Notes: generated by a model from the sequence alone, not told the origin. A stretch of DNA of 64,000 nucleotides from Mycobacterium sp. BK086 (GCA_004362315.1 SNWL01000005.1:372001-436000), one strand, 5' to 3'; positions 51,203 through 61,138 are shown, numbered from the stretch's first letter. Made by a program: numbers and translations.

Positions 51203-52294
51203 TCAGAGCGTGACGCGCTCGCGACTGGCTCGGGCGCTGCCCGTGTCGGCGTCGAAGAAGTAGGTCTGTTCCGGCGGCATCTCGAGACCGATAGCAGCGC
51301 CGGCAGGCAAGTCGGTGCCTGCCGGGGCATGAACGATGATCCGGGCCGTCTCCGTATCGCTGATATCGACGAGCGCGGTCACCAACACATGACTGCCCAG
51401 CGGTTCGACGAAATCGACCCGTGCGGGCAGCAGCCCCTCGGCGTGACTGCGGCGCAGTCGCAGATGCTCGGGACGAACGCCGACCGTCACCGGCCCGTCG
51501 GGTGTCGACACGGTGGTGACGGCCCCGTCCCCGACGTGCAACATCCCCGATCTCACGTCGGCGGCAATGAGGTTCATCGGTGGACTGCCCATGAACGCCG
51601 CGACGAACGTGTTGGCCGGGCGATTGTAGATCTCGTCGGGGGTGCCGATCTGCTGGATCTCGCCGCCGGCCATCACACACAGCCGGTCACCGAGCGTCAT
51701 CGCCTCGACCTGGTCATGCGTGACGTAGATCGAGGTGACCGGCAGTTCGCGGTGCAGCCGCTTCAGATCCCCGCGGACTTGATTGCGCAGTTTGGCGTCC
51801 AGGTTGGACAGTGGTTCGTCGAGCAGGAAGGCCTGTGGCTGGCGAACCAGCGCGCGGCCCATGGCGACTCGCTGCCGCTGGCCGCCGGACAGTTGGCCGG
51901 GCTTGCGGTCAAGCAGCGTGTCGATCTCGAGCAGCGCGGCCGTCTCGCGCACCCGCCGGTCCACCTCGGCACGCGGTGTCTTGCGTTGCCGCAACCCGAA
52001 GGCCAGATTGCGGTACACCGACATGTGCGGATACAGCGCGTAGTTCTGGAACACCATCGCGATGTCGCGCTCACCGGGCGCCAGCCCGTTGACCACGGCG
52101 CCGCCGATCCTGATCTCACCCGATGTCGGCTTGTCGAGTCCCGCGAGCAGTCGTAGCGCCGTGCTCTTCCCGCATCCCGACGGTCCCACGAGGATCAGGA
52201 ACTCGCCGTCGGCGATGGTGAGGTTGAAGCTGTTGAGGGCGACGACGCCGCCCGGGTAACGGCGCGTCACGTCACGAAATTCGACTTCTGCCAT
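51203..52294 (-). CDS. Sugar ABC transporter ATP-binding protein (UgpC/MsmK type)
   Basis: 363 residues from ATG 52294. Walker [10 protein letters not shown] near 38-46, Q-loop [11 protein letters not shown], signature LSGGQRQR near 135, Walker [15 protein letters not shown] and His-switch VTHDQVEA, then a C-terminal TOBE domain ([10 protein letters not shown]). Carbohydrate-uptake ATPases of this length serve CUT1 importers. It is the last gene of the nine-gene operon, two bases after the permease stop. In M. tuberculosis the comparable set is Rv2038c-Rv2041c. Confidence 0.9.
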   Translation of the reverse strand: MAEVEFRDVTRRYPGGVVALNSFNLTIADGEFLILVGPSGCGKSTALRLLAGLDKPTSGEIRIGGAVVNGLAPGERDIAMVFQNYALYPHMSVYRNLAFGLRQRKTPRAEVDRRVRETAALLEIDTLLDRKPGQLSGGQRQRVAMGRALVRQPQAFLLDEPLSNLDAKLRNQVRGDLKRLHRELPVTSIYVTHDQVEAMTLGDRLCVMAGGEIQQIGTPDEIYNRPANTFVAAFMGSPPMNLIAADVRSGMLHVGDGAVTTVSTPDGPVTVGVRPEHLRLRRSHAEGLLPARVDFVEPLGSHVLVTALVDISDTETARIIVHAPAGTDLPAGAAIGLEMPPEQTYFFDADTGSARASRERVTL

Positions 52295-52296
52295 TC

Positions 52297-53202
52297 TCAG
52301 CCCTTCAATCCTTGGCTTGCGACCGATTGTACGAAGTACCGCTGTGCCCCGATGAAGACCAGCAGCATCGGCAACAGGCTCATCACGTTGGCTGCCATCA
52401 ACAGCGGCCATTTGACGTGGTGTGCACCCTGGAAGTAACTGAGCCCCAACGGGATCGTCATCTGGTCCTGTGAGGTGATGACGATCAGCGGCCAGAGAAA
52501 ATCGTTCCACGACGTGAGCACGGTGAGTGCGGCCAACGTCGACAGGGCGGGCAACGAGAGCGGCAGGATGATTTTGAACAGCACGCCGATCCGCGATGTC
52601 CCGTCGACCCTGGCGGCCTCTTCCAGTTCGACGGGGACGGTCATGAAGAACTGGCGCAGGAAGAAGATGCCGAAGGCGGTCGCCAGGTTCGGCAGCATCA
52701 GCGCCCCGATGTGATCGATGCCGAGCCCCGCCCACACGTTGTCGCCGAACCACTTCACGATCAGGAAGACCGGAATCATAGTGACTTGGAACGGCACCAT
52801 CAGCGTTGCCATCAGAGTGACGAAAAGCGCTCCGCGACCGAGGAACCGGACCCTCGCGAACGCGTAGCCCGCGAGGCTGCACACGATCAGGTTGCTCACC
52901 AGGACAACCGACGTCACCAGCAAGCTGTTGACGAAGAAGTGCCCGAACGGTGCTGCCGCCCACGCCTCGGTGTAATTCGAGAACTGGAGACTCTCGGGGA
53001 ACAACACCGGCGGAAAGCGATTCGCCTCGCCTTCGGTTTCCAACGATGTGACAAGCATCCACAGCAGGGGGACCAGCAGGATGAACGTCAACGGGATCAG
53101 CACCAGATGCCACGGACTGAACGGCAGCCGCCACCACGAGGGCCGCTCGGGGTCGGTGGACACTTCCACGGCATCGGGCCGGATGGGCAGCTCGACGCTC
53201 AT
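52297..53202 (-). CDS. Sugar ABC transporter permease (MalG/CUT1 type)
   Basis: 301 residues from ATG 53202 (MSVELPIRPDAV). Six membrane helices with the EAA loop ELEEAARVDGTSRIGVLFKIILPLSLPAL near 210-235. The MalG-type C-terminus ends RYFVQSVASQGLKG. It overlaps the other permease by four bases (ATGA). Longer in-frame starts upstream lie inside that gene and are not credible. Confidence 0.9.
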   Translation of the reverse strand: MSVELPIRPDAVEVSTDPERPSWWRLPFSPWHLVLIPLTFILLVPLLWMLVTSLETEGEANRFPPVLFPESLQFSNYTEAWAAAPFGHFFVNSLLVTSVVLVSNLIVCSLAGYAFARVRFLGRGALFVTLMATLMVPFQVTMIPVFLIVKWFGDNVWAGLGIDHIGALMLPNLATAFGIFFLRQFFMTVPVELEEAARVDGTSRIGVLFKIILPLSLPALSTLAALTVLTSWNDFLWPLIVITSQDQMTIPLGLSYFQGAHHVKWPLLMAANVMSLLPMLLVFIGAQRYFVQSVASQGLKG

Positions 53203-54089
53203 GACTGCGAATACCTTCTGGCAAGCCGGAACTGCGCGGCGGTCACGATCAGGATGACGACGAACAACGCGTAGGCCATCGCCGCGGCGTACCCGGCGTC
53301 GAATTGAACGAACGCGCGGTCCCACAGGTAGTAGACGATCACCGTCGTCGCACGCAGCGGACCGCCGCGGGTGGTCACGTAGACCTCGTCGAACAATTGC
53401 AGTGCGTTGATCGTCAGCCACACGACGAGGAACAGGTTCGCCGGCCCGAGCAGCGGGACTGTGATGGTGCGGAACCGGGTGAACGCTGACGCGCCGTCGA
53501 TCGCGGCTGCTTCATGCAGTTCTTCTGGAACACCCTGCAGCGCAGCTAGATACACGATCACCGAGAAGCCGGTCCAGCCCCAGACTGTCATCGCCACGAT
53601 CACGTACAGCGCCTGCGATGGCGAGGCCAGGAACGGTTGTGACGACACACCGACCGCATTCAAAGCCGCGTTGACCAATCCATAATCGCGGTCGGTCAGC
53701 CACAGGAAGATGATGCCCTGGGAGATCGTCGAGACCGCCGTGGTGACGTAGGCGGCGGTGCGGTACACCGAGATGAACCGGACTGAGCGGTTGAGCGCGG
53801 TCGCCACCAACAGGCCCACCAGCATCGTGCCCGGCACGAACAGTGCCGTGTAGACGATGGTGTGCTTGATCGCCTCCAGGAAGACCGGATCGTGCGCCAA
53901 CTTCTTGTAGTTGTCGAAACCGACCCACGGGGTCTCGGCACTGAGTAGGTCGGACTTCTGAAACGACAACTGCAGTGACATCAGCACCGGCAGCAGTCCG
54001 AAGATCCCGATCAGGATGGCCGCCGGGCTCACCAGCGCCCACCCCGACACGGTATCTGTGCGGCTCAGCCGCCGAAGCGATGGAGGCAT
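53199..54089 (-). CDS. Sugar ABC transporter permease (MalF/CUT1 type)
   Basis: 296 residues, six helices, EAA loop ELHEAAAIDGASAFTRFRTITVPLLGPAN near 192-220, which contacts the ATPase. Pairs with the MalG-type permease to form the channel. It starts seven bases after the binding-protein gene stop. Confidence 0.9.
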   Translation of the reverse strand: MPPSLRRLSRTDTVSGWALVSPAAILIGIFGLLPVLMSLQLSFQKSDLLSAETPWVGFDNYKKLAHDPVFLEAIKHTIVYTALFVPGTMLVGLLVATALNRSVRFISVYRTAAYVTTAVSTISQGIIFLWLTDRDYGLVNAALNAVGVSSQPFLASPSQALYVIVAMTVWGWTGFSVIVYLAALQGVPEELHEAAAIDGASAFTRFRTITVPLLGPANLFLVVWLTINALQLFDEVYVTTRGGPLRATTVIVYYLWDRAFVQFDAGYAAAMAYALFVVILIVTAAQFRLARRYSQS

Positions 54090-54096
54090 CGACTCC

Positions 54097-55374
54097 CTAC
54101 TTCTCCGCGAGCTTCGCGTCGGCGGCCTGGGCGGCGGCGTCCAGGGCGGCCTGGGGCTGATCCTTGCCGAGCATGACAGACATGACGGCTTGACCGAGCG
54201 CTTCCGACACCGCCGGGTACTGCTCGACCTGCGGCCTGACGGTACGCACGTTCTTCAGGTTCTCGACGAACGCGGCGGTGCCGGGAACGTTCTTGTCCAG
54301 TTCGTCCAGTACGGCCTTGTCGTCACCGACCGACGCGCGGATCGGCAGATCGCCTGTGCCCAAAGAGAACTTCTTGACTTGTTCGGGCGCCGACAGCCAC
54401 TTGACGAAGTCGATCGCGGCCTGCTTGCGCTTGTCGCCATTGTTGAATACCACCCAATTGTCGGGCCCGGCGATGGTCTGATGGCCGCCGCTCGAACCCG
54501 GGTAGGTGGGCATGACCTGGACGCCGTACTCGATGTCGGAGAGTTGGGACAGGTCCCACGGGCCGGTGACGAGCATGCCGATCTTGCCGCTGTTCATCAG
54601 TTTCGGCCCGTTCTCGTTGGTGGTGTCCAGGTAGAGCGACTTGTCGGTCACCGCCATCTGCTGCAGTGTCGTCAGCGCTCTGACGCCGGCCTCGGAGTTG
54701 AAGGCCGCCTTGGTGTTGTCCGAATTGAGGATGTCACCGCCGGCCTCCCACAGCATCGGAACGTAGTGCCACACCGTGTCTTCGCTGCCGTCGGCGGGGA
54801 TCAGCCAACCGAACTGCCCCTTGGCGGGATCGGTCAGTTTGGCCGCTGCGGCACGGAAGTCGTCCCAGGTCCACTCCGGCGTCGGTGGTGCGACACCGGC
54901 GTCGGCGAACAGCTTCTTGTTGTAGACGATCGCCAGGTTGTCGACCAACGCGGGCACGCCGACGACCTTGTCGCCGACCGTCGCCGCCTTGCGCTCGGCT
55001 TCGTAGAAGTCGTCCCACTTCCAGTCGGGTTTGCGCACCTCGTCGGCCATGTTCACCAGCGAGGGGATCTTGGCGATGTTCGGCGACCAGGAGCCGAACA
55101 TGTAGGCCACATCCGGTGCACTGTTGCCGCGCACCGCCGTCAGCACCTTCTGCAGCACAAGGTCATTCGACGAGTACAGCTCGGACACCTTCACGTCCGG
55201 ATGTTCTTTGTTGTATTGCTCGACCAAGCTCTTGAACACCTCGCCCTCGGTGTCTTGATAGCCGTGCCACACCGAGATCTCGGTGGGGCCCGACGAGCCG
55301 CCACCACCACCGCACGCGGCGAGGACGACGGCAAGGATGGCGATCAGGGGGATGCACAACGTACGTCGAATCAC
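54097..55374 (-). CDS. Sugar-binding lipoprotein of the ABC transporter
   Basis: 425 residues from GTG 55374, with consensus AAGGAG seven bases upstream. Signal MIRRTLCIPLIAILAVVLAACG with lipobox LAAC. Type-1 extracellular solute-binding fold: EISVWHGYQDTEGEVFKSLVEQYNKEHPDVKV, APDVAYMFGSWSPN, YNKKLFADAGVAPPTPEWTWDDF, KIGMLVTGPWDLSQL. Binds a carbohydrate for the CUT1 importer. Start overlaps the end of the GH4 gene by four bases. M. tuberculosis Rv2041c is a comparable lipoprotein. Confidence 0.9.
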   Translation of the reverse strand: MIRRTLCIPLIAILAVVLAACGGGGGSSGPTEISVWHGYQDTEGEVFKSLVEQYNKEHPDVKVSELYSSNDLVLQKVLTAVRGNSAPDVAYMFGSWSPNIAKIPSLVNMADEVRKPDWKWDDFYEAERKAATVGDKVVGVPALVDNLAIVYNKKLFADAGVAPPTPEWTWDDFRAAAAKLTDPAKGQFGWLIPADGSEDTVWHYVPMLWEAGGDILNSDNTKAAFNSEAGVRALTTLQQMAVTDKSLYLDTTNENGPKLMNSGKIGMLVTGPWDLSQLSDIEYGVQVMPTYPGSSGGHQTIAGPDNWVVFNNGDKRKQAAIDFVKWLSAPEQVKKFSLGTGDLPIRASVGDDKAVLDELDKNVPGTAAFVENLKNVRTVRPQVEQYPAVSEALGQAVMSVMLGKDQPQAALDAAAQAADAKLAEK

Positions 55375-56702
55375 AGTGACACTCCTTGGTTGGCCGAGCC
55401 GGGGGTGAAGCGAAGGGGCGGGGGGAGGAGATCGCCGTGTGCGGCGGTCAATTCGTCGCACAGCGACCAGATCTGTTCGACGGTCAGCGTTGCCGCGGTG
55501 TTGGGGTCGACCATGGCCGCGGCGCGGACCAGGCGCGGATCGCCATCGACGGCCGCGCGCACCGTCAGGTCCACCGGTCCGAGAAAACTGCGGTTGAGGG
55601 CGGCGCACTGCGGTGGCAGGTCGCCCACTTTCATCGGGTGCGCGCCGAGGGAGTCCACCAGCGTCGGCACCTCGACCGCGAGCCCGTCTGGCAGGTTGGT
55701 GATCAGGCCGTCGTTGATGACGTTGGCCGAGATGACCCTCGGGGTCCCGGTTTCCAGCGAGTGGATCACCTGAGGGGCATACTCCGTCGAACTGGTGTCG
55801 ATCGGCAGCGGTTGACTGCCCGCCAATTCGGTTCGCACACGGTCGTATTCGGCGAGGTTGGCCTCGCTGATCGACACGTACTCACCGACGTTGATGCGCA
55901 GCCGTTCGATCTCGGCCGGGTTGTGCAGATACCAACCGACGTATTCGCTGCTGTGCTCGCTGGTTTCGGTGGGGTAGTAGCCCAGCCGCCGGTACATGTC
56001 GACCCGCACGCGCCTGCGCAGTTCGGGATCGGCCGCGATGCGTTCGTCCAGCAGCGGATAGAGATTCTCGCCGGCGCGTTCCCACCGGAGCACCCACGCC
56101 TGGTGGTTGACCCCGGCCGACCAGTAGGACACGTCGTCGTAGGGCACGCCGATGAGCTCGCACAACCCGACCATCGTCCAGTACACGGAGTGGCACAGAC
56201 CCAGTACTTTGAGGTTCGGCGCGACAGCACGCAGGAACGAGATGTTCATCGCCATCGGGTTGGTGTAGTTCAGCAGCCAGGCATCGGGGCACACCTCGGC
56301 CATATCCCGCGCGATGCCGGCCAGAACCGGAAATGTCCGCAAGCCACGGAAGATTCCGCCGACCCCGATCGTGTCACCGATCGTCTGGTTGAGCCCGTAG
56401 CGCGCCGGGATCTCGAAGTCACGGACGGTGGCTTCATGCATGCCGACCTGGATGACGTTGATGACGTAGGTCGCGCCATCGAGAGCGCGGCGCCGATCAA
56501 GGGTGGCGACGATCTCGGGATCGACGCCCGCCGTCGTGGCGGTGGCCCGGGCGATCGCCTCGGCGGTGTGTAGTCGCTCGCTGTCGATGTCGTGCAAGAC
56601 CACTCGTGTCGATCCCAGCTCCGGGAACGACAGGATGTCGCCGAGCAGTTCGCGGGTGAACTCGACGCTGCCCGCCCCGATGATGACGACGGTGGGTTTC
56701 AT
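55371..56702 (-). CDS. Glycoside hydrolase family 4 enzyme (alpha-galactosidase/alpha-glucosidase type)
   Basis: 443 residues from ATG 56702. NAD-dependent GH4 hydrolase: N-terminal dinucleotide motif VVIIGAGSVEFTRELLGDIL, acidic VVLHDIDSERL, GDTIGVGGIFRGLRTFPV, the metal/catalytic LGLCHSVYW (the CHS motif of alpha-specific members) and VNHQAWVL. These enzymes need NAD and a divalent metal and cleave glycosides by a redox mechanism. Unlike phospho-glycosidases, CHS-type members can act on non-phosphorylated alpha-galactosides or glucosides. It links the importer with the kinase and aldolase genes. Start/stop overlaps on both sides. Confidence 0.87.
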   Translation of the reverse strand: MKPTVVIIGAGSVEFTRELLGDILSFPELGSTRVVLHDIDSERLHTAEAIARATATTAGVDPEIVATLDRRRALDGATYVINVIQVGMHEATVRDFEIPARYGLNQTIGDTIGVGGIFRGLRTFPVLAGIARDMAEVCPDAWLLNYTNPMAMNISFLRAVAPNLKVLGLCHSVYWTMVGLCELIGVPYDDVSYWSAGVNHQAWVLRWERAGENLYPLLDERIAADPELRRRVRVDMYRRLGYYPTETSEHSSEYVGWYLHNPAEIERLRINVGEYVSISEANLAEYDRVRTELAGSQPLPIDTSSTEYAPQVIHSLETGTPRVISANVINDGLITNLPDGLAVEVPTLVDSLGAHPMKVGDLPPQCAALNRSFLGPVDLTVRAAVDGDPRLVRAAAMVDPNTAATLTVEQIWSLCDELTAAHGDLLPPPLRFTPGSANQGVSL

Positions 56703-57613
56703 CGCACCGCCTCGGTGAGCGACTCGCCGCGCTTCTCGTCGGCGTAGACCATGAGCGTCGAGCCGACAAGTGCGAGGACGATGCCGATTGCCCCGTACGG
56801 CGTGGGCAGCGTCTGATAGGCGACGAGTGAGATGACCACGGTGAGCGCGGGCGCAAGGGCATTCGTCGTCGGCGCGACGATCGACGCCTTCCCGCGGGCC
56901 AAGGCCATCACCAGGAACAACGCCCCGATCGCGTTGAGCACCTGGGTGGCTGCCGTCAATGCGGGTGCCTGCCAGGGAAAGTCGGTCGGAATTCCGCCGA
57001 GCGAGATCAGTGCGACCGGGATGAGGATCAGCCCGCTGATCGTCATCCATCCGAACGTGGTGGCCTCGTTGATACCGATCGTCGCGGTTTTGCGCATGAA
57101 GTATGCCTGTACGCCCCACGCCACGCAGATCAGGATCGACAGCAGCAGCCACGGACCCGACGACCCCTCGGAGTCGCCGCCGGTGACGGTGAACAGGACG
57201 ATCGCCGCCAATGCAAGGATGAGACCGACTACGGCGAGCGGTGAGATACGTTCGCGCAGAAGGACCATCGCCATGATGACGGTGATCGCGGGGGAGATGG
57301 AGACGATCGGGAAGATGAGGTAGGCCGGACCCATGGTCAGTGCCTGAAACAGGATCAGCTGGCCGCCCGCACCGGTGAGTCCGATCAGCAGGCCGTAGAT
57401 GGCGGCGGCCGGGCGACGGTCCCACTGCTGACCGCGGAGCGCGAACGCGGCGGGGATGATCATCGTCAACGCCCAGATGCTGTAGATCATCTCGTCGGGG
57501 TAGCCGTACTTCGACGACGGCAGGGCGGAGAACGCGCCCCAGACACCCCAGAACAGGATGAGCAGGGTCGCGTAGAAGATCCAACTTCGGGTCCGCGTTG
57601 CGGTCGTGGTCAT
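56699..57613 (-). CDS. EamA/DMT-family transporter
   Basis: 304 residues with ten hydrophobic helices in two repeats, typical of drug/metabolite transporters (RGQQWDRRPAAAIYGLLIGLTGAGGQLILFQALTMGPAYLIFPI first repeat; ILNAIGALFLVMALARGKASIV in the second). Its direction and substrate are unknown. The gene is embedded in the sugar operon, seven bases after the kinase gene and overlapping the GH4 start, so it likely moves a related sugar or a by-product. Confidence 0.82.
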   Translation of the reverse strand: MTTTATRTRSWIFYATLLILFWGVWGAFSALPSSKYGYPDEMIYSIWALTMIIPAAFALRGQQWDRRPAAAIYGLLIGLTGAGGQLILFQALTMGPAYLIFPIVSISPAITVIMAMVLLRERISPLAVVGLILALAAIVLFTVTGGDSEGSSGPWLLLSILICVAWGVQAYFMRKTATIGINEATTFGWMTISGLILIPVALISLGGIPTDFPWQAPALTAATQVLNAIGALFLVMALARGKASIVAPTTNALAPALTVVISLVAYQTLPTPYGAIGIVLALVGSTLMVYADEKRGESLTEAVR

Positions 57614-57620
57614 GGTGACG

Positions 57621-58598
57621 TCACCTCGTCGGGTTGTTGTCGGAAAGATGTTGCACGGCAGCCGGGCTCAGCGGATGTCCGCTGTGCTTGGCGGCGTAGA
57701 GCGCGCCGCCCACCGCGGGGTCGAGCCGGGGAGTCTGCAGGCCGTAGCTGGCCGAGGAGTTCTGCAACGTGGTGACGAACTGCGCGAGAAAGCCGGCATT
57801 GGAGAACATTCCGCCCGAGTAGGACACCGGAACTGTCTCCTCGGAGGTGAATCCCACCAGCGCGCGGGTCGTTTCGATCAGCACCACGAGCTCATCGACC
57901 GCCGCATTCAGAATGCGTGCCGACGTGGCATCACCCGACTCCGCGGCCTCGCAGACCGTTGTGGCCAGTGCGGCGATCTTGCTGCGGTTGCCCTTCCAGG
58001 TGTCGATGACCAGGCTGACGACGTCGAGATCGCCGGAGACCTCGAGACGGGCCCTCATCAGCCCGTGCAGCGGGCCTTGGGCCAACCTGCCGTCGCTCAT
58101 CCGGGAGAATGCGTTGAGGCCTTGGGTGGCAATCCAATACGCGGAGCCCTCGTCGCCGAAGAGTTCACCCCAGCCACCGACGCGATGGCCGACGCCGAGG
58201 CGTTCGCCGTACGTCATCGAGCCGGTTCCGCTGATGACGTTGATGCCGTCTTCGCCGGCAAGCGATCCGGCCCAGCCGCAGACCATGTCGTTGTCGCAGC
58301 TGTAGCGGTCGTGGCCGAGCACGCCCGCTGGGACTCTGTCGAGCTGTTCGATGTCGCTGCTGGCTTCGCCGTAGCCGGGCAGTCCGAAGAAGGCGGCGTC
58401 GATGTCGGCCGTCTCGATTCCCGCCTGCCCGCAGACCTCCGTAACACCTTGCGCGAGCGACTTTTCGACGATCTCGAAGCCGTCGTTGAAGTAATACGAC
58501 GTGGGCGCCGTCGCCCGGGCAAGGACGCGACCGCTGTCGTCGATGAGCGCCAGCGCCGTCTTCGATCCGCCGCCGTCGACCCCGAGATATCTGGCCAT
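57621..58598 (-). CDS. BadF/BcrA-type sugar kinase (N-acetylglucosamine-kinase-like)
   Basis: 325 residues, ASKHA fold. ATP motif YLGVDGGGSKTALALIDDSGRVL at the N-terminus, VISGTGSMTYG near 125, GWGELFGDEGSAYWIATQGL near 150, and a C-terminal SGGMFSNAGFLAQF. These are features of eukaryote-type GlcNAc/amino-sugar kinases. It would phosphorylate the imported sugar or amino sugar at C6. It follows the SIS gene after two bases and precedes the EamA gene by seven. Confidence 0.85.
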   Translation of the reverse strand: MARYLGVDGGGSKTALALIDDSGRVLARATAPTSYYFNDGFEIVEKSLAQGVTEVCGQAGIETADIDAAFFGLPGYGEASSDIEQLDRVPAGVLGHDRYSCDNDMVCGWAGSLAGEDGINVISGTGSMTYGERLGVGHRVGGWGELFGDEGSAYWIATQGLNAFSRMSDGRLAQGPLHGLMRARLEVSGDLDVVSLVIDTWKGNRSKIAALATTVCEAAESGDATSARILNAAVDELVVLIETTRALVGFTSEETVPVSYSGGMFSNAGFLAQFVTTLQNSSASYGLQTPRLDPAVGGALYAAKHSGHPLSPAAVQHLSDNNPTR

Positions 58599-58600
58599 GG

Positions 58601-59722
58601 CTACCGTCCGTTCTGCGTCATCGGATAGATCGTGACGCCTTGTACAACGCGATTGACCTCACCCGAGGGGAAGGGGTTGTCCGGTGTCTTGCCGTGTTCG
58701 AGCGCGGTGAACAACGCGAGATACTGCGCGAACACCAGATAGGGCAATGCGATGAGGGCGTCGTCGAGCCCGTCGAGGCCTGACAACACGAGAGCGTCGG
58801 GGATGGCGGCGCTGCTGATCACCGTGACGGCGTCAGTGCCCAGTTGCGCGCGGATCTCGGCGACGATGTCGAGGTCGTAGCGCTGGGTGTACGGGTCGGC
58901 GGAGACGTAGACGATGGCGAGCGTGTCGCCGTCGAGTGCCGACTTCGGCCCATGCCGGAAGCCCAGTGGTGAATCGAAATAGGTGACGACTTCGCCGGCC
59001 GTCAGTTCCAGCATTTTCAGCGCGGATTCCCGCGCCAGTCCGGCCAGCGGTCCGCTGCCGAGGTAGAAGAAGCGCTGTTTCTTGGCCTGGGCGAGGGCCT
59101 TGATATCGGCCTGCCGGCCTGCCAGCTGCTCGGCCGCCCGGGCCAGCGCCTCACCGTCTTCGGCGGTCGCGGGTCCCAGCAGTCGAAGGCACGTCAACAG
59201 CATCGAGGTCAGGCTCGACGTCATCGCAAAGCCGGTGTCGTTGGTGCGCTCCGGTGTCGCGACAACGCGCGATCGCGACCGGCCGCCATGCGCCCTGCCG
59301 AGCGCGCCGTCGGCGTCGCAGGTGATCACCAGATGCCAGACGTCGTCGATGAGTTCGTCGGCGAGCGCGGTCGTGGCGACACTCTCCGGGCTGTTTCCGG
59401 ACCGGCCGAAAGACACCATCAGCGTCGGAGTTGTCGGTTCGAGGTAGTCCAGTGGGCTGGCGACGATGCTCGTGGTGGGGATCGCGTCGACGCGACGGCC
59501 GAGATGGCGCCGGAGGGCGGCGGCCGCGATCTCGCCGATGAAGGCCGAGCTGCCGGCCCCGGTCAAGATGATTCGGAGATCGGAGCGCGCGGTGAGATCG
59601 CTCAGGAATCCATCGACGGCTGGGTCGCTGCGCATGGCGACCTCGCGCCAGACATCGGGCTGCTGGCCGATCTCGAGAATCGTTGCGCCGCCGTCTTCTT
59701 GGGCCGGTACGGCGTGTGTCAT
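58601..59722 (-). CDS. SIS-domain sugar isomerase/deaminase (AgaS/GlmS-like)
   Basis: 373 residues with two SIS domains: the first with ILTGAGSSAFIGEIAAAALRRHLG and LMVSFGRSGNSPESV (phosphosugar site), the second with FYLGSGPLAGLARESALKMLELTAGEVVTYFDSPLGFRHGPKSALDG. AgaS-type proteins deaminate and isomerise galactosamine-6-phosphate to tagatose-6-phosphate; related ones act on fructosamine or glucosamine phosphates. Its place between a tagatose-bisphosphate-aldolase-like gene and the kinase favours AgaS. It overlaps the GatZ-like stop by four bases. Confidence 0.87.
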   Translation of the reverse strand: MTHAVPAQEDGGATILEIGQQPDVWREVAMRSDPAVDGFLSDLTARSDLRIILTGAGSSAFIGEIAAAALRRHLGRRVDAIPTTSIVASPLDYLEPTTPTLMVSFGRSGNSPESVATTALADELIDDVWHLVITCDADGALGRAHGGRSRSRVVATPERTNDTGFAMTSSLTSMLLTCLRLLGPATAEDGEALARAAEQLAGRQADIKALAQAKKQRFFYLGSGPLAGLARESALKMLELTAGEVVTYFDSPLGFRHGPKSALDGDTLAIVYVSADPYTQRYDLDIVAEIRAQLGTDAVTVISSAAIPDALVLSGLDGLDDALIALPYLVFAQYLALFTALEHGKTPDNPFPSGEVNRVVQGVTIYPMTQNGR

Positions 59723-61026
59723 GCGGTCACTCCACTCACTGCTCGGGCGTAGGGACGCATCGCGTCGCGGATGCGATCGATCACGAGCGACTGAGCGGTC
59801 GGCTCGATGTCGCCGGCGCGGATCCGGTCGTACTGGTTGGGCAGGAACTGGCTGACGAGCGGCAACGGAATCCCGACGCGGTCGAGGTTCTCCAGCAGGG
59901 TGCGGCGTGCGGCGTCGACCTCGTCATCGGCCCAGTAGTAGCGCAGCCGGTCGCTGTAGCTGTAGCGCCGTGCCATTCGCTGAGTCTCCGGGTCGCCCTC
60001 GTAGTAGCCCTGCCAGTACCCCGGGCTGGCGAGCATGCGGCGCTCCAGGACCTCGATCAGGTTCGATCGCTCAGGCTGCGGAACGACCTCGTTCTCGATC
60101 ATGGCGAGGGCGAACAGAGCTTCGCGCATCGCGAACGTCAGCCCCGGTCCGACCTTCAGCACGGCCCAGTGGTCTTCGACCAGTTCTTTGAGTTGCGCCG
60201 GGCGCTGGTAGTCGGTGGAGTGCGCCTCGAAGACCAGAAACTTCTGGTCGTCGAGAACATGCCGCAGATCCGCGGTGGCATGGTGTCGGTAGTCGATGAC
60301 CTGCAGGTGGTCGAATTCGACGCCGGGCTGCACGACCAGCGCCATGACGCGTGACCAGACGTGGTCGAGTCCCTGATCGGCGAAGGCAACGCGGTGCGCG
60401 GCAATGGTCCGGCGAGCCCGGTCGGCCGGTGTCGGGGTGAGGACACCGAGGGTCTCGTGCGCGCCGCCCGGAACCGGTACTTCGGTGCCGATGACGTAGG
60501 TGGGGGGCTGGATACCTGTGACGTGGGCGGTGTCCTCGGCGATCCGCATCAGCCGGGCGGTGCGTTCGGCGACGACGGTGTCGTCGAGGACTTCTGGGTC
60601 GTCGGCACAGGACATGCTGCAGTCGAGGTGAATCTTGGTGTAACCGGCCTGGACATAGGCGACGATGAGTGTGTCGGCCTTTTCCATTGCGGCGGCTGCG
60701 GTTTCGTGTTGCCAGCGGTTGGGGCCGAGATGGTCGCCGCCGAGGACGACGCGCTCGCGCGGAAATCCTTGTCGGTCGGCGATCTCGAATACGAGGTCGC
60801 GGAACTCGGGCGGACGCATCCCGGTGTAGCCGCCGAATTGGTCGACCTGATTCGACGTGGCCTCGATGAGCACATGAGTGCCATCGGCGGCGGCCTGCAC
60901 GATGGCCGCCTCGACGACAGTGGGGTGTGCCGAGCACACGGAGTAGACGCCGACCGCGTCGCCGGACTTGTGCCGGTGAATCGTGTCGGTCAGCCAGCTC
61001 GTCCGCTGCCCGGACATTTGCAACAT
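59719..61026 (-). CDS. Tagatose-bisphosphate aldolase non-catalytic subunit (GatZ/KbaZ-like)
   Basis: 435 residues, usual length. GAVGVYSVCSAHPTVVEAAIVQAA opening (IYSVCSA in the family), VLIEATSNQVDQFGGYTGMRP, LGGDHLGPNRWQ, KIHLDCSMSCADD and VIGTEVPVPGGAHE are characteristic. KbaZ/GatZ subunits stabilise and activate the class II KbaY/GatY aldolase, here encoded separately at 61927-62763. It is the first gene of the nine-gene operon, with the DeoR gene divergent 112 bases upstream. Confidence 0.9.
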   Translation of the reverse strand: MLQMSGQRTSWLTDTIHRHKSGDAVGVYSVCSAHPTVVEAAIVQAAADGTHVLIEATSNQVDQFGGYTGMRPPEFRDLVFEIADRQGFPRERVVLGGDHLGPNRWQHETAAAAMEKADTLIVAYVQAGYTKIHLDCSMSCADDPEVLDDTVVAERTARLMRIAEDTAHVTGIQPPTYVIGTEVPVPGGAHETLGVLTPTPADRARRTIAAHRVAFADQGLDHVWSRVMALVVQPGVEFDHLQVIDYRHHATADLRHVLDDQKFLVFEAHSTDYQRPAQLKELVEDHWAVLKVGPGLTFAMREALFALAMIENEVVPQPERSNLIEVLERRMLASPGYWQGYYEGDPETQRMARRYSYSDRLRYYWADDEVDAARRTLLENLDRVGIPLPLVSQFLPNQYDRIRAGDIEPTAQSLVIDRIRDAMRPYARAVSGVTA

Positions 61027-61074
61027 TGGTTGATCATGGGAAGCTCGCTCAGAGTGCGCAATGCAACGCCGTCA

Positions 61075-61084
61075 AGTGATCACT
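61075..61084. promoter_or_regulatory. Palindrome and TGATC repeats in the DeoR/GatZ divergent promoter
   Basis: AGTGATCACT is a perfect ten-base palindrome in the 112-base gap. ACTGATCG follows at 61088-61095 and TTGATCAT precedes at 61030-61037. Repeated TGATC units are usual in DeoR-family operators, so this is the likely control site for the operon. Confidence 0.5.
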
Positions 61085-61138
61085 AAAACTGATCGTTTGA
61101 CCGAACGCACTGACTGCTTGTCGAAGGAGGGCGCCGCC

